64,000 nt of DNA from Athripsodes cinereus (GCA_947579605.1 OX388317.1:25501384-25565383); one strand, 5' to 3'; shown: positions 52,846 to 63,654, counted from the first letter of the stretch. The notes: generated from the sequence alone by a model not told the origin. Translations and numbers: made by a program.

Positions 52846-53045
52846 CATCCCGTGGAGCACCCGGTAAAGAATTGATCTGCCACTCTTCTCCATAAGTTTT
52901 CGAGTGTCCTGTAAATGGCAGATGTTCGAAAAATAAGACATTTTACATCTTAAATTCAGCGATGAGGATTACCACCCATCCTGAATGTCTTGATATTATA
53001 TTGTCACGGAGAAGACAACCTGCATGTTTATTAAATAAAACAAGT
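52846..53045 (+). mobile_element. SINE-A, 3' truncated
   Basis: CATCCCGTGGAGCACCCGGT, GTTTTCGAGTGTCCTGTAAA and CACGGAGAAGACAACCTGCA. It loses the CTACCCCACTTG tail. Confidence 0.9.
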
Positions 53046-53807
53046 CCTCTGGTTTTAAAGATGTCAGACTGGTTCAGATAGATAAAATATTTCCCATCAT
53101 ATTCCGAAACACGATGTTAAAAAAAAACATCAATTTTTATTAATTTTTTTTTTATTTAAACACAATATACGGCAATTGCGTTTATAAGTGTGCCGATAAA
53201 CTTTACAATACGAGTATCACATAATCATTTGACACATGTACAAAAATATTAAAAAAAAAAAAAAAAACAAAACATAGCTATACTCCAGTTCAAGTCAAAA
53301 AATAAATAAATAAAAATGAAAATTTAGATACAAATACAACAAATCCATTAAAAATACATTCATAAACCATATATGTACCTACGCAAATCAATTAATTTTG
53401 CTGCATATGGTACTTTGGCACAAAATCTGACTTCTTAAAGCGGCCCAGTGTACAAATAATAATATATGTAGTTAATTACAATATGGCCATCAGCTTTCAA
53501 TGCTTCTTATTAGAGAAGTCCGGAGACTCCGTCTGGACTGAGCTTTATTCAGTAGATGTAGGTATCGCATTATCATAGGCAGGCGCTGCCGTGTGAACAC
53601 AATATACATCATAATAATAATGTGAACAGTACGTAACATTAGATATACAATAATATAATATCTACCTAAGCAGCTTCCTAATAAACAACGCGAAACAACC
53701 TTTGACATGCACTGCCGAAATATGATGATATTCTCAAACTAACTAGACAGTAATCAATCATATTTTGAGAAATTATTTCTTTTGTAAAGAGATTTTTGTT
53801 CCAGAAA
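53046..53807. other. No recognised gene
   Basis: AT-rich with A/T runs. No motif is seen in the frame at 53490-53708 (-). Confidence 0.35.
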
Positions 53808-53912
53808 TTATGGTCCCGACTTAGTCTTTCTACCATTATCTTTTGTCCACATAATTTCCAACTGTTTGGATTACCTTCTTTCACAACACGCCGTTTTTAT
53901 GACAACGAAATC
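53808..53912 (+). mobile_element. LINE-GAT fragment, old
   Basis: TCTTTCACAACACGCCGTTT and TTATGACAACGAAATCACTG match TTTCACAATACACCGTTCCT and ATGACAACGATATCAGAGCG of LINE-GAT. It runs into the palindrome. Confidence 0.6.
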
Positions 53913-54095
53913 ACTGCGTTTATAGAATGAGCGTCACTTCAGAGCGACATCAGAAGTTTTCTAGGATGAGGATTGAAAATACTATACTATACTATACTAT
54001 ACTATAGTATAGTATAGTATAGTATTTTCAATCCTCATCCTAGAAAACTTCTGATGTCGCTCTGAAGTGACGCTCATTCTATAAACGCAGTGATT
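53909..54095. repeat. Perfect 187-bp inverted repeat
   Basis: Two 93-bp arms with a single central base (54002). Arms begin AATCACTGCGTTTATAGAAT and end in ACTAT repeats at the centre. I find no mismatch. It would form a long hairpin. Confidence 0.95.
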
Positions 54096-54924
54096 GAATA
54101 TATATATTTAATAAGTACTTAAGTACCTTTTTTATTACAATTGAAAAACAGGATTACTTTTAAGACAATCTTAATTTTGTCTTGATCTTAACTTTACGAT
54201 GCGCGTCAATGAGTTCATCAAATTCACTTACCATAACAATTCTTAAACATAAAAAAAGAACATGAACATGCAGTAGGCTATTGGCAAAAATGGCGGAATG
54301 GGGGATTAGGAGAATTCAGGAAACCCAAGTCGCAAACCAAAACAGAGTAGAAACGAGCTATTGTCAGCTATATAAGGCACCCGTTGTGGCGTTATTAAAT
54401 TTTGATGCAGAAAATTGAAATATATCTATATTTAAAAAAAAAACATTAGATATAATTATTGCATATTCTTTGTATAAAGGAATTTTGAACATAATTTGTC
54501 CTACATCGTGGAAGTCTTAATATCAATGAAGTCCTTGTAGTTCGCAAGGGACAATCAAGTGAAATTTGTACAATGAGATAATTAGAATCAACAGTACCGC
54601 ATATAATCTTAAGTAAATACCCAGGTCATACCATGTATAATCTTATGTTTTAAATATATATCAGTAATTTATGTAAGAATTATATTAACTCTAAAGTTTG
54701 ACAACCAATGTTTGATTGATGTATAGCAGTATTTTTTGTCTAATTTTGCATTCCCCATGGTGTTGTTATGATTTAATGTGGGAAAGATATATTCACATTG
54801 CAAGTTTCAATAATAATTATAATTGTAATTTAGCAACCATTAAATTACCAATATGTCTATGGAATGCAAGTATTATTTATGTAAATCTATACGTATACTT
54901 TCATATCACTGATGACTTTATTAT
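54096..54924. other. No gene; patch like the 35.3 kb MITE
   Basis: 54168-54205 (CTTGATCTTAACTTTACGAT, GCGCG) loosely resembles the TIR of the MITE at 35284-35483. The rest is AT-rich. Confidence 0.3.
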
Positions 54925-55404
54925 CTAAAGGGGCGTTCACATTTATTCACTTTCAGTGATCACTCTGGATGATCCTCCAAGATGAAAAGGTGTGAACAGG
55001 CGTTTCATCAATAGTGATCACTAGCGATGACGGAGGAAAGAGATTACCACTCGTCATAATTTTGATGAAAGGTCCTTTCACTGAAACGACCATAAACAAG
55101 TGTTATCTTATTATTTGTTTTATTCTCTAAGAATTTGTATTGAATGTCAGAATCATGTACAAAATTTTTATGCAGTTGAGAGCTATATTAATTTATTTTA
55201 AGTTTTATTTTTCATTTTTGAATTTGTTTAATTATTTTTGTACGAAAATATGTCAAACTACATACAACATGACTGAGAGTGTTGACATGGCAGTGAAAGC
55301 ATAGGATGAACAAGTGTGAACAGACGTGTTCACTTTCGATAAACATGTTTGACCCTGACACTCTGGATGATCATCCAAAGTGAAGCAATGTAAACGCTAC
55401 TTAA
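54925..55404. mobile_element. TIR element, hAT/piggyBac-like, non-autonomous
   Basis: CTAAAGGGGCGTTCACATTT at the left mirrors the reversed right end CTTAAGTAGCGTTTACATTG. Both ends continue into TTCACTTT and CACTCTGGATGATC words, and GTGTGAACAG recurs inside. TSD is unresolved. Confidence 0.55.
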
Positions 55405-55582
55405 GCAGTTTTCTGAACGGGAGTTCTGAGGTTCGATTCTTGTTCTTTTTTTTATTTTATATCAGCTTACTTAAAAATTATCAGAAACACCATTTTAAAG
55501 TTTTGGACATCCCATCGAGAGATCCTGAGATCGAATACTCCTGTTGTCGATTTATTTCACCTTCACTTTACAAGCAAATTTA

Positions 55583-55770
55583 TATATTAAAAAAATTATA
55601 GAAAAAGATGTATCTTGGTTTTTGTTATGAACCCAAATACAATTAAATATACCTTTCACAGTAAGTTAAAAGCTTGTGTCGTGCAAAAAAAGTTTGCACC
55701 TTGCTGTGTCGAATCGTTTACCTCTTGAGCATGAGGCCGAGATTCTACTTCCAGGCCAGGACGCTCCAAA
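55583..55770 (-). mobile_element. SINE-B copy with tRNA head
   Basis: AAAGATGTATCTTGGTTTTT, ACCTTTCACAGTAAGTTAAA and AGCTTGTGTCGTGCAAAAAA. The head in reverse is TCTCGGCCTCATGCTCAAGA and AACGATTCGACAC (B-box-like). Confidence 0.8.
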
Positions 55771-56504
55771 ATATGGTTTATTGTCTGGAATTATCAGTCG
55801 CATTCAAACTCAGGACTAGAGGACAATCACCATTGGTGCATATGGACTGCATATCTGCCATACCCTGTTCATAGTTTATTGATAAGATTCTTCGAATATA
55901 CACAATTATTTCTCTTACCTAACTTAACAAGCGTTCTTTTTAGGATAGGTATCTTCTTTCTTTCTTCCCCCTCAGTTTTTGTTATTATTTCTTTATTCAT
56001 TATCTCTACAAGTCCAAAACACCTCATTACTTTATTGATTGTTGTAAATGAAAATTCACAAAGAGTTCACTGCTCTTTCGGCGAATTTCTTCAAAATTTG
56101 TACTCCTTTTGACTCCATAGAAATTGCAGTAAATTCGCATCCAGATATTTTTGACAACATGAAATTATCTCACCGCTAAGTTGGCAGCTCTGATCGATCA
56201 TTTAATCGTTTATTCATTCATACCGTAATGATAACTGCATGTGTAACAATGTAACCATCTTTATATCACATGAATATTAATATTCGAGTCCGTTCGTGCG
56301 TATTTGTTTATTTGTTACGTATTTTATAAGCAAAATTGAAAAAATAACAATCTCTAGAAAATTTATCGATGTTGATAATGATCGCGACTTTAATCTTCAG
56401 TAGAAAGAAACAATTGTTATTTTTCATTATATTTTCTTGTATAACTTTGTGAACATGTCCATAGAGGATTGACTACTGTAAGTGTTCATATATTTTTTTA
56501 CATT
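55771..56504. other. No recognised gene
   Basis: AT-rich; two 66-77 codon frames without motifs. Confidence 0.35.
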
Positions 56505-56650
56505 TAAAAAAGATATATCTGGATTTGATCTAAGCCCAAACAAGCCTCCAGACACCCTCACAGAAAGCAATATGCTTGTGTCGTGAAGGTGAAGTAGCTC
56601 GACAGCGGGTGGAATTCAACCCAAGATCTCTCAATTGAAATTCTGAGACT
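56505..56650 (-). mobile_element. SINE-B copy with tRNA head
   Basis: AAAAAGATATATCTGGATTT and AATATGCTTGTGTCGTGAAG. The head in reverse includes GATCTTGGGTTGAATTCCAC (B-box). 56651-56971 shows nothing else. Confidence 0.8.
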
Positions 56651-56971
56651 CATTTTCATTTATTTTCCGTAAATTTTTCTATTTCGTGTATAGTTGACAC
56701 ATCAATTGGAGTATAGGTGCATACTGTAATGCCGGCTGATGAAACAGGTAAATTAATAATTAAATAAATAAAGTAAATAAATAAAATACATGAAATAAAT
56801 AAAATAATCTTTATTGTACAATTTCACATGGTACAAATGGCGGGTTTATTGCCTGCAGACAATTTCTAACAACCAACCAGTTAAAAGATATTGAATAAAT
56901 AAATAACCAGTGATTAATTCAGGATAAATGGCATGAATATTAGTGCCGAATTGGAGGTATATTTCAATATT

Positions 56972-57236
56972 ATACCATAGCAACAAGGCATATCCCAAAA
57001 GTAGGGTAGCCAGCAGAATAACTGAATGCAATAAACATGAGAGTTTTTCCTATCTGTACCAATGAAAGGATAAAACATTCAGAATAGGTGGCACATACAC
57101 CTTCTCGAAGAGTTGTAGATGTTTATTGTCTATGTAGTCTAGTTGAACAATAAGTGAGATTCTACAATTGATATTTGCCATTTACAAAACTTGCATAAAA
57201 TAATGGGAGTCCTATTTTTACCGGGACTTCACGGAC
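56972..57236 (-). mobile_element. SINE-A, full span, diverged
   Basis: ATACCATAGCAACAAGGCAT, GTAGGGTAGCCAGCAGAATA, CATTCAGAATAGGTGGCAC and TTTTTACCGGGACTTCACGG. Confidence 0.8.
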
Positions 57237-57289
57237 TAATAAACATGAATATTTATAATAATAATAATAATCAAAATTACCATACTATA

Positions 57290-57900
57290 ATTATTGTCCA
57301 GTATCGGTACTTGAAAACAATGACACTAAACTCTACTGGGATCGACCAATTCAAACTGATCGAACTATTCTAGCTAATCGACCAGATATTGTTTTGGTTG
57401 CCGTAAAACATACATCATAGACATTACTATACCGCACGATGAAAATTTAAATAAAGCTGAGAAATATCTTGATCTTGCTCACGAAATCAAAGATATGTGG
57501 AGAACACCTACCACAATCATCGTGCCTATAGTGTTGTCTGTGAATGGTTTAATACCTAAGAGTCTGTCAAGTAATCTCAGAAAACTGGGAGTAGATGACA
57601 GGCTCAAATACAGCATGCAGAAGGCCGTACTTCTATCGTCTACCAGGATAGTAAGAAGGTTTTTGTCCCTGTAGCTCTGTGAGTGATCTCCCATGATTGT
57701 ACTATTTCATGGAACATCATGGAAGAATCAACTCGAATAATGTTGGGGTTCTACATTTTGAATATAAATTTATTTTAATATTTTATGGTTTTTGTTATTT
57801 AATGTTATATATTTAAAATTTATTGTTGATCTTATATTGTGTTCAAAATGTAGAATCTAATATTGTTTTGTTTAATAAATGAGATATGAGATAATAATAA
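57290..57900 (+). pseudogene. LINE ORF2 C-terminal domain and 3' UTR
   Basis: YWDRPIQTDRTILANRPDIV, then after a frameshift IIDITIPHDENLNKAEKYLD, LAHEIKDMWRTPTTIIVPIV, LSVNGLIPKSLSSNLRKLG and MQKAVLLSSTRIVRRFLSL with stop at 57677. This TDR.I..N+PDI..ID...P.D.N....E....Y..L..E module follows RT in an insect non-LTR group. The UTR runs to about 57900. Confidence 0.75.
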
Positions 57901-58159
57901 TACGACATGTCTTATTCCAATAATGGTTTATAATACTTTTTTATAGGATAAAGAATATCTGATATTTCCCGGGTAACGCTGAGTTTTAATATTACAATAT
58001 TGTAGCAGGTACCTACATACTAACGTAATATGAGAATCATAATAATTATGATTGTATTGTAAGGGTTATAATAATTTGGCATATGATAATTATTTATTTA
58101 ATTTCAATCATGTATTGAAGCGCCCATTAATAAATGTGCAATAATTTCATTACATACAT

Positions 58160-58275
58160 ATGTACATACCATCACGCCACTTCTCTCGTGGGGTAGGCAG
58201 AAAGGATCGAGCCCCACTTCCTTCTATCCTTGCATACACTTTTCGCTTCCGTCACTGTCATACGATTCCTCATAT
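58160..58275 (-). mobile_element. LINE-CRN 3' end
   Basis: The reverse strand reads MRNRMTVTEAKSVCKDRRKW and GSILSAYPTREVA, then GTGATGGTATGTACATA. 57901-58159 is AT-rich. Confidence 0.85.
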
Positions 58276-58296
58276 ATTTTAATTGAGATGTCTTAA

Positions 58297-58347
58297 GGAG
58301 GAGGCTGGTTTCTGCCCTGTGCTCCCGAGAGGAACGTTGAGAGCGAT
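58297..58347 (+). mobile_element. LINE-GAT 3' end, 50 bp
   Basis: GGAGGAGGCTGGTTTCTGCC and CCCGAGAGGAACGTTGAGAG, then CGATGAAAT. It directly faces the LINE-CRN 5' side. Confidence 0.8.
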
Positions 58348-58387
58348 GAAATTTCAAGTTGGCGAGCAAAATATTGCAAATATCTTT

Positions 58388-58752
58388 CTACTACTACAAG
58401 TGTGGTAGCCAGCAGACTAGCATGATGTAAGAACAGACATGTAAGAAACATGCACGCTGTCCTCTCCATGCCGACAAAACATAAGATATTCAGTATGGGT
58501 GACAAACCTCATCACTGAATTTAAGATATAAAATGTCTTTACTTTTTCAAACATCCGCTTTTTACAGGGGGGCCAAAAATGCCACTTTATATGAATCATA
58601 ATAGGAATTTTAAAACGATTTAACGGCAACATTTCACCAAATATGAATTGTAGAGAAATTGCTCAATGTGGCCATTTTAGGCCCCCAGGACTCTCGAAAA
58701 CTTACAGAAAAGAATTGAAGACAAATTCTTTGCTGGGTAGGTACTCCACGGA
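58388..58752 (-). mobile_element. SINE-A, split by a MITE
   Basis: CTACTACTACAAGTGTGGTA, CTCTCCATGCCGACAAAAC and CATCCGCTTTTTACAGG. After the MITE: ACTCTCGAAAACTTACAGAA and GTACTCCACGG. Confidence 0.9.
58569..58685. mobile_element. MITE, 117 bp, TSD CAGG
   Basis: GGGGCCAAAAATGCCAC and GTGGCCATTTTAGGCCCC are imperfect TIRs. CAGG is duplicated (58565-58568, 58686-58689), and removing the element restores the SINE-A sequence ACAGGAC. Confidence 0.85.
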
Positions 58753-58846
58753 AAATTACTTAGACAAGTATTTGTTATTATAGAACTTAGATTTTTTTAA
58801 GCAGGTATAATTTTTCTAGCAAATCTAATAATACCATTTATATCCA

Positions 58847-58975
58847 GGTTAGTTGGAACACATCGCATTCTAGCGATAAATTCGCTCTCTGTACATTGAA
58901 TTGTATAACTGATATTTTTATTTTATGATACTGTATTGATTTGAAATATTGTAAGCAATGTGCAGTGAAAAGTAA
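58847..58975 (+). mobile_element. LINE-T 3' UTR
   Basis: GTTAGTTGGAACACATCGCA, TTCTAGCGATAAATTCGCTC and TGTAAGCAATGTGCAGTG. 58976-59339 shows no recognised feature. Confidence 0.6.
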
Positions 58976-59339
58976 GATAAAATTATATATACCCATTTTT
59001 AATATCGTTTTATCTAAATTCAAATCTCTATGTGTAGTATGCACAATATTTTTGCGGTTACCTGCGATTCCTAATAAATCTACAATCTCATTTAAAGATC
59101 TATTGTTTTTTAATAAGTCCCGGGACCGCATTAAATTATATTTTGATTGTCACAACACAATATTATGTATAAACATGAGAGTTTACACAATTTATGACAG
59201 TGTCCCATCATATTAACATATTTTCACACAGATAAACAACTCAAAAAAATCTTAACTGATGAAGAAACCATGGGGCGGATTTTCAATACTTACCTACTTA
59301 CTTTATTTTACTTTAATTTTCGTATGGCTCTGTGTTGAT

Positions 59340-59745
59340 AAATCTCAACCCATGTGGGCTGCGTCGTATTCTCTACAGTCTTGGCTCTACTGCTGACAGC
59401 CATTTCACTGCCTCCAGTCCTGTTTCATGGATGACCTGCAGGTCCCCGATGAATTTATTATTATTATTATTTTTTTGAGATGGCAGTATTGTACTATGTG
59501 TCTCACCGTCTGCACATCTCCACATTCACAATTAGAGAAATCTTTTTTTCCTCACCTCCAGAGCAAGTAGTTACAGCATCCATGTTCTGTCCTCACTCTG
59601 TCTGACTGTACCCAAACCTTTCTTGGCAAATCAAAACCAGGTACTTGGATTGTGGGGTCCACTACAAGGTGGTTGTTTGTAGTGTTGCCTGTGATCCATC
59701 TTTCCTTTCATTGTTTTTTAATGTCAAGTTTCCCAGAATTGACGG
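59340..59745 (-). pseudogene. LINE ORF2 C-terminal remnant, CCHC-like region
   Basis: In reverse, NCECGDVQTVRHIVQYCHL-like sequence (C-x-CG-x2-QT-x2-H-x4-C) is the zinc-knuckle end of Jockey/I-type ORF2, followed by VENTTQPTWVEIYQ. Frames are broken. Confidence 0.55.
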
Positions 59746-60284
59746 TCCATATAGGTTTTCGAGATTGGAGCCTTGGATTTTTAATAACTGCTTATCATTA
59801 GAGTTGATTGTTTGACGAATAGCGTGTTATATAATGAATGATTTTTAAATAACGTAGTAGCAGAATATCGTTAAATCACGTCACTGAGTTTGTTTTTATC
59901 GACGAGCTGCTACTTCGTTACGATCATTGTGAACTATCACAAATACTTATTTTCATGGTAAATTATTTAGATACTTAAAACAAATCTACTACTTATTGTC
60001 GTTGCATATTCATAAAGGAGTATGTGAATTTATAAATGTTTTGACATTTATTAAATAAACTGCTTATAATGACATCATAATCATTTTATAAAGTGTTTCT
60101 TAGTATCAAATATTTAATTTCAATACATAAAGAATAATATCACATGTCAATAAAAAGTCCAAACAACAAAATTAATGCCCTTATGAAAAGTTTTTAAAGA
60201 GTACATATACCTAAATAAAAATGTGCGAACATACCTCTTTTTGAATACGCAACGACGAAAAACGCTATTTTTTTTTTACCTATT
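59746..60284. other. No recognisable feature
   Basis: AT-rich. Confidence 0.4.
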
Positions 60285-60355
60285 CCGAATGTCGTATTTT
60301 TCCATTGACACGGACTGGAAGACCTGTTTGTTTATTTCGTGCAGTTGCATGTTCA
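60285..60355 (+). mobile_element. SINE-A fragment, diverged
   Basis: ATTCCGAATGTCGTATTTTT and CCATTGACACGGACTGGAAG. 60356-60807 is AT-rich. Confidence 0.6.
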
Positions 60356-60807
60356 TATTGAGGCGATTTATTTATGGAAATACCATGGCAATAATACAAA
60401 AAGTAAATAACAAATTGCTTAAGATAAATTGAAAAACTTGACCACGATAAACATAATATCGTCAAATTGTCAACGCAAAAATACAAAAACTAACAACAAT
60501 AAAAAAAAACAACCAAAGTTACAAGATATAAATAAAAAATGAATAATCCCACCTATCGGTTGTCACTTTTAAATATCGAACGGAAGAAGAGGTTCTATTC
60601 TTTTTTTAGACCATCGAACCAGGAGTAGTGAGTATGAGTACCTGCCTACGCAATAAATTTATTGTTGTTTATGAGAGTGATTCTCAACCTAGGGTACATA
60701 ATATTGCCAGTAGTAAAAATGCAAAATTATAAGATCTACAAGACAGCGAATTATTAAGATTTAATTAAGGTATAAAAAATGAGTATCAATATAAACTCAC
60801 TCATAAA

Positions 60808-60880
60808 ACATTCACCATCAATTCAGCGATGAGATATGCCACCCATTCTTCTTTTAAATGGTAAAAAGAAGACGAATTAA
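60808..60880 (+). mobile_element. SINE-A fragment, diverged
   Basis: CACCATCAATTCAGCGATGA and GATATGCCACCCATTC. Confidence 0.6.
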
Positions 60881-60899
60881 CATAACATAACATGCATAG

Positions 60900-61115
60900 A
60901 CAATACACACAGATCGAGATAGTCCCAAACTAAGGTATGAACTTTGTAGGTATTATTGGTAGGTACTAAGGCAACGACACACATATATACATGTAACACC
61001 CAGACCCAAAACAATTTGAAAAAGGTCATTATTCACTTTGCCCTGGTCGGGAATCGATCCCGGGATCTCATCACTCAAAGGAAAGAGCGTTACCTCCGAG
61101 CCACACCGTTTGTCT
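60900..61115 (-). mobile_element. SINE-C copy (tRNA-derived head)
   Basis: In reverse: ACGGTGTGGCTCGGAGGTAA (A-box TGGCTCGGAGG) and GATCCCGGGATCGATTCCCG (B-box GATCGATTCCC), then GACCAGGGCAAAGTGAATAA, GGGTCTGGGTGTTACATG and a tail with TTAGTTTGGGACTATCTCG. The head folds like a tRNA but the acceptor stem is not complementary. Confidence 0.75.
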
Positions 61116-61604
61116 AATTTTTTCACACCAATATTGTTTTGTTTGAACTGCATATTGACTAACTTCTTGTTGTTCTTATTTTTATACCAATATTTATATT
61201 TGCCAACATGTAAAAGGCATAAGCAGTGAATGTACTAAAAAAGGGGTTTTTAGAAGTGGAAATGTTGGAAGCCACTGATTTATGTTAATTTGCATTATTG
61301 TTTGTTAAGCAGGTGTTTTTTTTAAAGTTGTAACGTTTTGTCGTTACGCCGGCGATGATATAACAAAATAATTTATTGATATTTAATGTGTTAATGTGTT
61401 GGTGATTTTTATTTATTTTTTAACATTTTTTATTATGTTTTATTAGGCGCATTAATATATAATAATAATGTACATATCTGTGTGCAAAAGGAAAAATAGA
61501 TTATTTCTTTAAAACGTCACCCTGCACTGAGACCGTAACAGCTATTGGCCAAGGCGATCTCAGTAGGAAAAAAATAATGAAAAAAAAGTCACAAAATACA
61601 TCAT
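61116..61604. other. No recognisable feature
   Basis: CAACATGTAAAAGGCATAAG near 61204 echoes the retroposon at 18184-18498. Confidence 0.4.
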
Positions 61605-61860
61605 GCCGTTCAGCACCCGGTAAAGAATTGGTCTACCTCTCTTTTCCGTAAATTTTTGAGCGTACTGTAAAAGGCAGGTGTTTGAAAAAATAAAGACATT
61701 TTACATCTCAAATTCAGCAATGAGGTTTTCCACCTGTCCTGAATGTATTATTTTTTTATTGGCACAGAGAAGACAGCCCGCATGTTTATTGCATGCAGCT
61801 GTTCTGCTGGCTACCCCATTTGTGAGATTTGCCGTGATGGTGTAGTAGTAGTAGACATCA
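61605..61860 (+). mobile_element. SINE-A, nearly full length
   Basis: GCCGTTCAGCACCCGGTAAA to GATTTGCCGTGATGGTGTAG, then TAGTAGTAG. ACATCAT occurs at both flanks (61599, 61855), a possible short TSD. 61861-62242 shows no feature. Confidence 0.9.
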
Positions 61861-62242
61861 TCACAAAAGAACAACAGAATCAATGGAGAGTCTCTATCCT
61901 GGCGATAAAGTCACTGTATTTTATGTTGAAAATAATTATCAACATGAACATTCAAATCATTAAACAATTTGCTGATAGGAGAATTCCGGTATGTGTTTGT
62001 TCTGCTAACCGGTGGTGGGTAAAAAAGCAAAAGCTGTCTAGAACGATTGTACGATACTGGGACGTGTAATAAATACAAGTGTAATAATATTTATTTATTT
62101 ATCAATACATCATAACATACATTTACATATAACCTATACATTGAGATATCCACGGAAAAAAGTCTCTTGGGTGCTGCTTTTTCTTGGATAATTTGTGAAA
62201 ACTCAAATGTACTTAATCAAGAGAAAATGATAGTGTGAATTT

Positions 62243-62590
62243 ATCCGAATGATGACTAGAAATTCAATGTACTTACTATGGAATATCGATTTATATTGGA
62301 GAGCAATATAGAGGGAAAACGGGGATTTGGCAGAAAACAGATGTCCTGGCTGCGCAACATTAGAGAGTGGACCGGAATGAGGACGGTAGATGAGCTGTTC
62401 AGAGCAGCACAGGACAGTAAGGTTTTCGCCGGAGTGATCACCAACGTCGGGGGGACCTGACATGTCACAGGAAGAAGAAGAAGATAGAATATCTAAGACA
62501 ACTTTGACATAACGAATTAGACACAGAAAATATCATCTAGCAAAACATTTTTTTTGATCTTGAATCCACCGGCGATATGTAGACGGAGCC
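62243..62590 (+). repeat. Dispersed repeat (as 640-830), split by LINE-W
   Basis: CTAGAAATTCAATGTACTTA before the LINE and ATATCTAAGACAACTTTGAC, ACACAGAAAATATCATCTAG, AATCCACCGGCGATATG after it. Confidence 0.6.
62278..62484 (+). mobile_element. LINE-W ORF2 3' fragment
   Basis: Open 60 codons: ILESNIEGKRGFGRKQMSWL, RNIREWTGMRTVDELFRAAQ and VFAGVITNVGGT, stop, then a GAAGAAGAAGAAG tail. GAATATC flanks both sides, a possible short TSD. Confidence 0.85.
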
Positions 62591-62989
62591 CTAGACTTAA
62601 GAAGTAAACAATTAATCACCCATATTTATATTACGTTTTAAAATACCTGCATATTTAATATGTAAAAAAAACTGTCGACATCGATCTTATTATGAATGAA
62701 ACAAAAAAATGTAGTTGAAGTGTTTATTGTAATTTATTCAAATATTTATTAAATTTCTCTATTTTTCACCCAGCAGATTTCATTCAGGATATCACATTTC
62801 ACATAGATACACTCTCTCTTTTTCTTATCCTATTGTAATATTTCACTATCCCACATCCTATTACAGTTAAACTACCATTTGCGAGATTATTGCCTTTCTC
62901 TTTTTCTCTGTATTTCTCTCTTTCTCTTTTTCTCGGCATTATATGTTTATTAGAAATAAACATATATTTGCCTGTCATTATCACCTTCT
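62591..62989. other. No gene; CT-rich tract at 62890-62935
   Basis: A (TTTCTCTC)-type polypyrimidine tract; otherwise AT-rich. Confidence 0.4.
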
Positions 62990-63340
62990 GCGGTTGATAA
63001 TGACAGGCAAAATAGAGGGACGCCGGAGGTTTGGTAGACGGCAGACATCGTGGCTTCGCAATATACGAGACTGAATCGGAATGAGAGGTGTGGAGGAGTT
63101 GTTCCAGATAGCGCAGGACCGAGAAGCCAACGTCGCGGTACCTGACAGGGCCGCTAAATCTAGAGTGCTCCCTCGGGGCAGCATTTCTCGCTTTAATGCG
63201 ACATTAAATCCTGTTTGTGCATGTGTGTGTCGTTATGGAGATATATATCTCCAGGTACGGCACGAGGTATGTGGCGGGCGCTGCCCTTTAAAAAAAAAAA
63301 AAAAACCTGACAGGGCACTTACAGAAGAAGGAGGTAATCA
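62990..63340 (+). mobile_element. LINE-W 3' fragment, split by a retroposon
   Basis: LIMTGKIEGRRRFGRRQTSW, LRNIRD, stop, GMRGVEELFQIAQDREAN and VAVPDRA. After the insert it continues CACTTACAGAAGAAGGAGG. Confidence 0.85.
63152..63304 (+). mobile_element. Poly(A) retroposon, 12-bp TSD, source unknown
   Basis: 153 bp flanked by ACCTGACAGGGC (63140-63151, 63305-63316), ending in ~17 A. The body is GC-balanced (CTCCCTCGGGGCAGCATTTC, GGTATGTGGCGGGCGCTGCC). It could be a 5'-truncated SINE or a processed RNA copy; there is no B-box. Confidence 0.8.
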
Positions 63341-63545
63341 CACCATCAACGCCATTCTTCTAATTCCACAAACTAATAACTTTAAAAAAATACATGGTTA
63401 CCATGTACAATTACAAGAAAACTGTTTTTTTTTATTTCAGCAAATTACAAATTACTTATTAGTTAACGTGTTCCTGTATTGGTTTTTTGATAACCTTCAA
63501 TGAAAGAAATAATACAACACATTAATGAATAATCTGTTGTAACGA

Positions 63546-63652
63546 TTATCGTTTATTGAGGTCGACTTGTAATTCTTCCAAAAACCCCATGGATATCTTC
63601 AAACTGTGAGATTTTCTCAGCTTCTGTGGAAGAGGTGTTGTAGATTTAGCTC
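63546..63652 (-). CDS. Terminal coding exon of an unidentified gene
   Basis: Reverse strand: a T-rich tract and TGTGTAG form a splice acceptor at 63653-63654. The exon takes two bases of a split codon, then reads AKSTTPLPQKLRKSHSLKIS and MGFLEELQVDLNKR, ending TAA at 63546-63548. AATAAA overlaps the final codons (63552-63557), so the real poly(A) site may lie further on. No family recognised. Upstream exons would be beyond 64000 or in 63660-64000. Confidence 0.45.
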
Positions 63653-63654
63653 CT

